This document shows, piece after piece, positions 17,484-18,815 of a stretch of 18,815 bases of DNA. This DNA is from Candolleomyces eurysporus. Taxonomy: Eukaryota > Basidiomycota > Agaricomycetes > Agaricales > Psathyrellaceae. Each line of letters opens with the position of its first letter. Position 1 is the stretch's first letter. A model generated the notes under the pieces. The model saw nothing but the letters and a program-made list of their open reading frames with translations. It ran no database searches and was not told the origin of the DNA. The position numbers and the translations under genes are program-made. The stretch lies in NCBI GenBank assembly GCA_027579435.1, contig JANBPK010001160.1, positions 1 to 18,815 of the forward strand, given 5' to 3'.

Positions 17484-18815
17484 ATGGCCCCGTTCTCAAA
17501 GCCCGAGACGGTGCTCAAGCAAGCTGAAGGGCTGGTCTCCGTAGGCCAGACCCATGCAGCACTCCAATCTCTAACAGAGATGTTCTCCAGCAAACGGTTC
17601 CGCTCGACACCCTTGACGTCCCTGGAGCCCATCATGCACCGATTCATCGAGCTCTGCGTGGAGATGCGCAAGGGGAGGACGGCGAAGGAGGGGCTGATGC
17701 AGTACAAGAACATCGCGCAGAACACGAGCGTGCAGAGCATCGAGAATGTGATCAACCGGTTCCTGCAGCTCGCGGACGCCAAAGTGAAGGAGGCGCAGGA
17801 GAAGGCGGCGGTGCAGAGTGCGGTGGACGTGGACGATTTGGAGGCGAGCGAGACGCCGGAGAGCATTTTGCTCGGGGCTGTGAGTGGGGATCAGAGCAAG
17901 GATCGCACGGATAGGGCTCTTGTCACGCCCTGGCTCAAGTTTTTGTGGGAGAGCTATCGGACCTCGCTGGAGACGCTCAAGAATAATGCCAGGCTGGAGA
18001 CTATCTACCAGGTGTGTAGTCTGATCACATTTTGTGAAAATTTTCTGATGAGTCTGCAGCAAATCGCACAACAAGCATTCAAGTTCTGCCTCAAGCACCA
18101 GCGCAAAGTCGAGTTCCGCCGACTCTGCGAGACCCTCCGCCTCCATCTCGCCAACGTCGCCAAGTACTCGCACCAGCAGCACTCCATCAACCTCTCCGAT
18201 CCGGACACCCTCCAGCACCATCTCGACACCCGCTTTGCCCAGCTCAACACCTCCGTCGAGCTCGAGCTGTGGCAAGAGGCCTTCCGCTCCGTCGAGGATG
18301 TGCACAACCTTCTCACCATGGCCAAAAAGGCGCCCCGCCCCGCCATGATGGCCAACTACTACGAAAAGCTCACCAAAATCTTTTTGATGAGCGGCAACGC
18401 CCTCTTCCACGCCGCCGCCTGGGCAAGTACCACTCCATCGTCACTAGCATCGGCGGCAAGTCGGACGAAGAGATGAGCAGGCTCGCGGGCCAGGTTCTCG
18501 TCAGCACCCTCGCCGTGCCCGTCGGCATCCCCAAGGACGAGCCCGAGGAGCTCAAGGGCAAGAACGCAAGGCTCACGGCGCTGCTGGGGCTGACCAAGAT
18601 GCCGTCGAGGGGGGNCCCTGCTGCGGGATGCCCTTGCGCGGGACGTGCTCAAGCTGTCGCCGGAGAGCGTCAAGCAGCTCTATAACATCCTCGAAGTCAA
18701 CTTTGAGCCGCTCACGCTTTGCGGGAGTGTGGCGGAGATCCTGCAGACGCTGTCGACGGATGCGAATTATGCGTCGTACCTCCCCCTTTTGCAGCGGGCC
18801 TCTGCTCGGAGCCGG
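17484..18815 (+). CDS. TIF32: Translation initiation factor eIF3 subunit a, N-terminal part
   Basis: eIF3a is the large scaffold subunit of eIF3, which organises 40S recruitment in the cytoplasm. The start [18 protein letters not shown] and later [58 protein letters not shown] and [16 protein letters not shown] fit the N-terminal helical repeats of the fungal protein. An intron at 18012-18059 (GTGTGT...CTGCAG) removes 48 nt in phase 0. The frame then slips at TGGGCAAGTAC (about 18420-18424): one more G would give AAWGKYHSIV. At 18615 an N follows a G-run; deleting it gives [20 protein letters not shown] and continues to the window edge. In an essential gene, both slips are most likely sequence errors. 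The gene is incomplete at the right edge, before the end of the PCI region. Codon use is strongly GC-ending, unlike the left half of the window. Confidence 0.95.

Noticed and set aside
17571..18410. 279-codon open frame on the minus strand
   Set aside because: It lies entirely antisense to the eIF3a coding exons; long antisense frames are expected in GC-rich coding DNA.

Overview
The window reads as nuclear DNA of a filamentous basidiomycete, most likely an agaricomycete. Genes are split by many 45-63 nt introns with GTRNGT donors and CTAAY-like branch sites. One gene encodes a KDZ transposase with a CxC2 cysteine cluster, a family expanded in these fungi. The right edge carries the start of the housekeeping gene for eIF3a. 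The sequence has many N's and homopolymer-length errors. In two genes, deleting a single N beside a C-run or G-run restores the reading frame, so several apparent frameshifts are probably assembly artefacts.

Layout. 1-1878 (-): a frame-broken, conserved-looking hypothetical gene running off the left edge, head-to-head with 2247-5673 (+), a nearly intact eight-exon KDZ transposase. 5728-5982: short tandem repeats just past the transposase stop. 5984-7755 (-): a Ser/Asp-rich protein with about ten copies of a 20-25 residue repeat. 7802-8755 (-): a small multi-exon hypothetical gene, divergent from 8944-11831 (+), an eleven-exon Lys/Pro-rich protein with a Cys cluster and a duplicated intron-exon module. 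12.0-12.5 kb: repeats that mirror 5.73-5.90 kb in inverted orientation. 12.71-13.36 kb: about 15 degenerate units at roughly 44 bp spacing. 13.36-14.69 kb: no recognisable gene. 14.69-14.95 kb: a 61 bp tandem repeat. 15295-16139 (-): a four-exon gene for a probable fungal ubiquitin-like-domain protein. 16917-17187 (+): an orphan C-terminal fragment of mitochondrial elongation factor G. 17484-end (+): eIF3a, partial.

The left 15 kb is a repeat- and transposon-rich accessory region joined to a GC-richer conserved segment. The most unusual structure is a degenerate, collinear inverted repeat (5728-5898 against 12319-12458). It brackets a block of about 6.7 kb with three uncharacterised genes and could mark the ends of an undescribed cargo-bearing element, although no target-site duplication or terminus could be fixed by eye. 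The transposase lies just outside this block, so any link between the two is inference.
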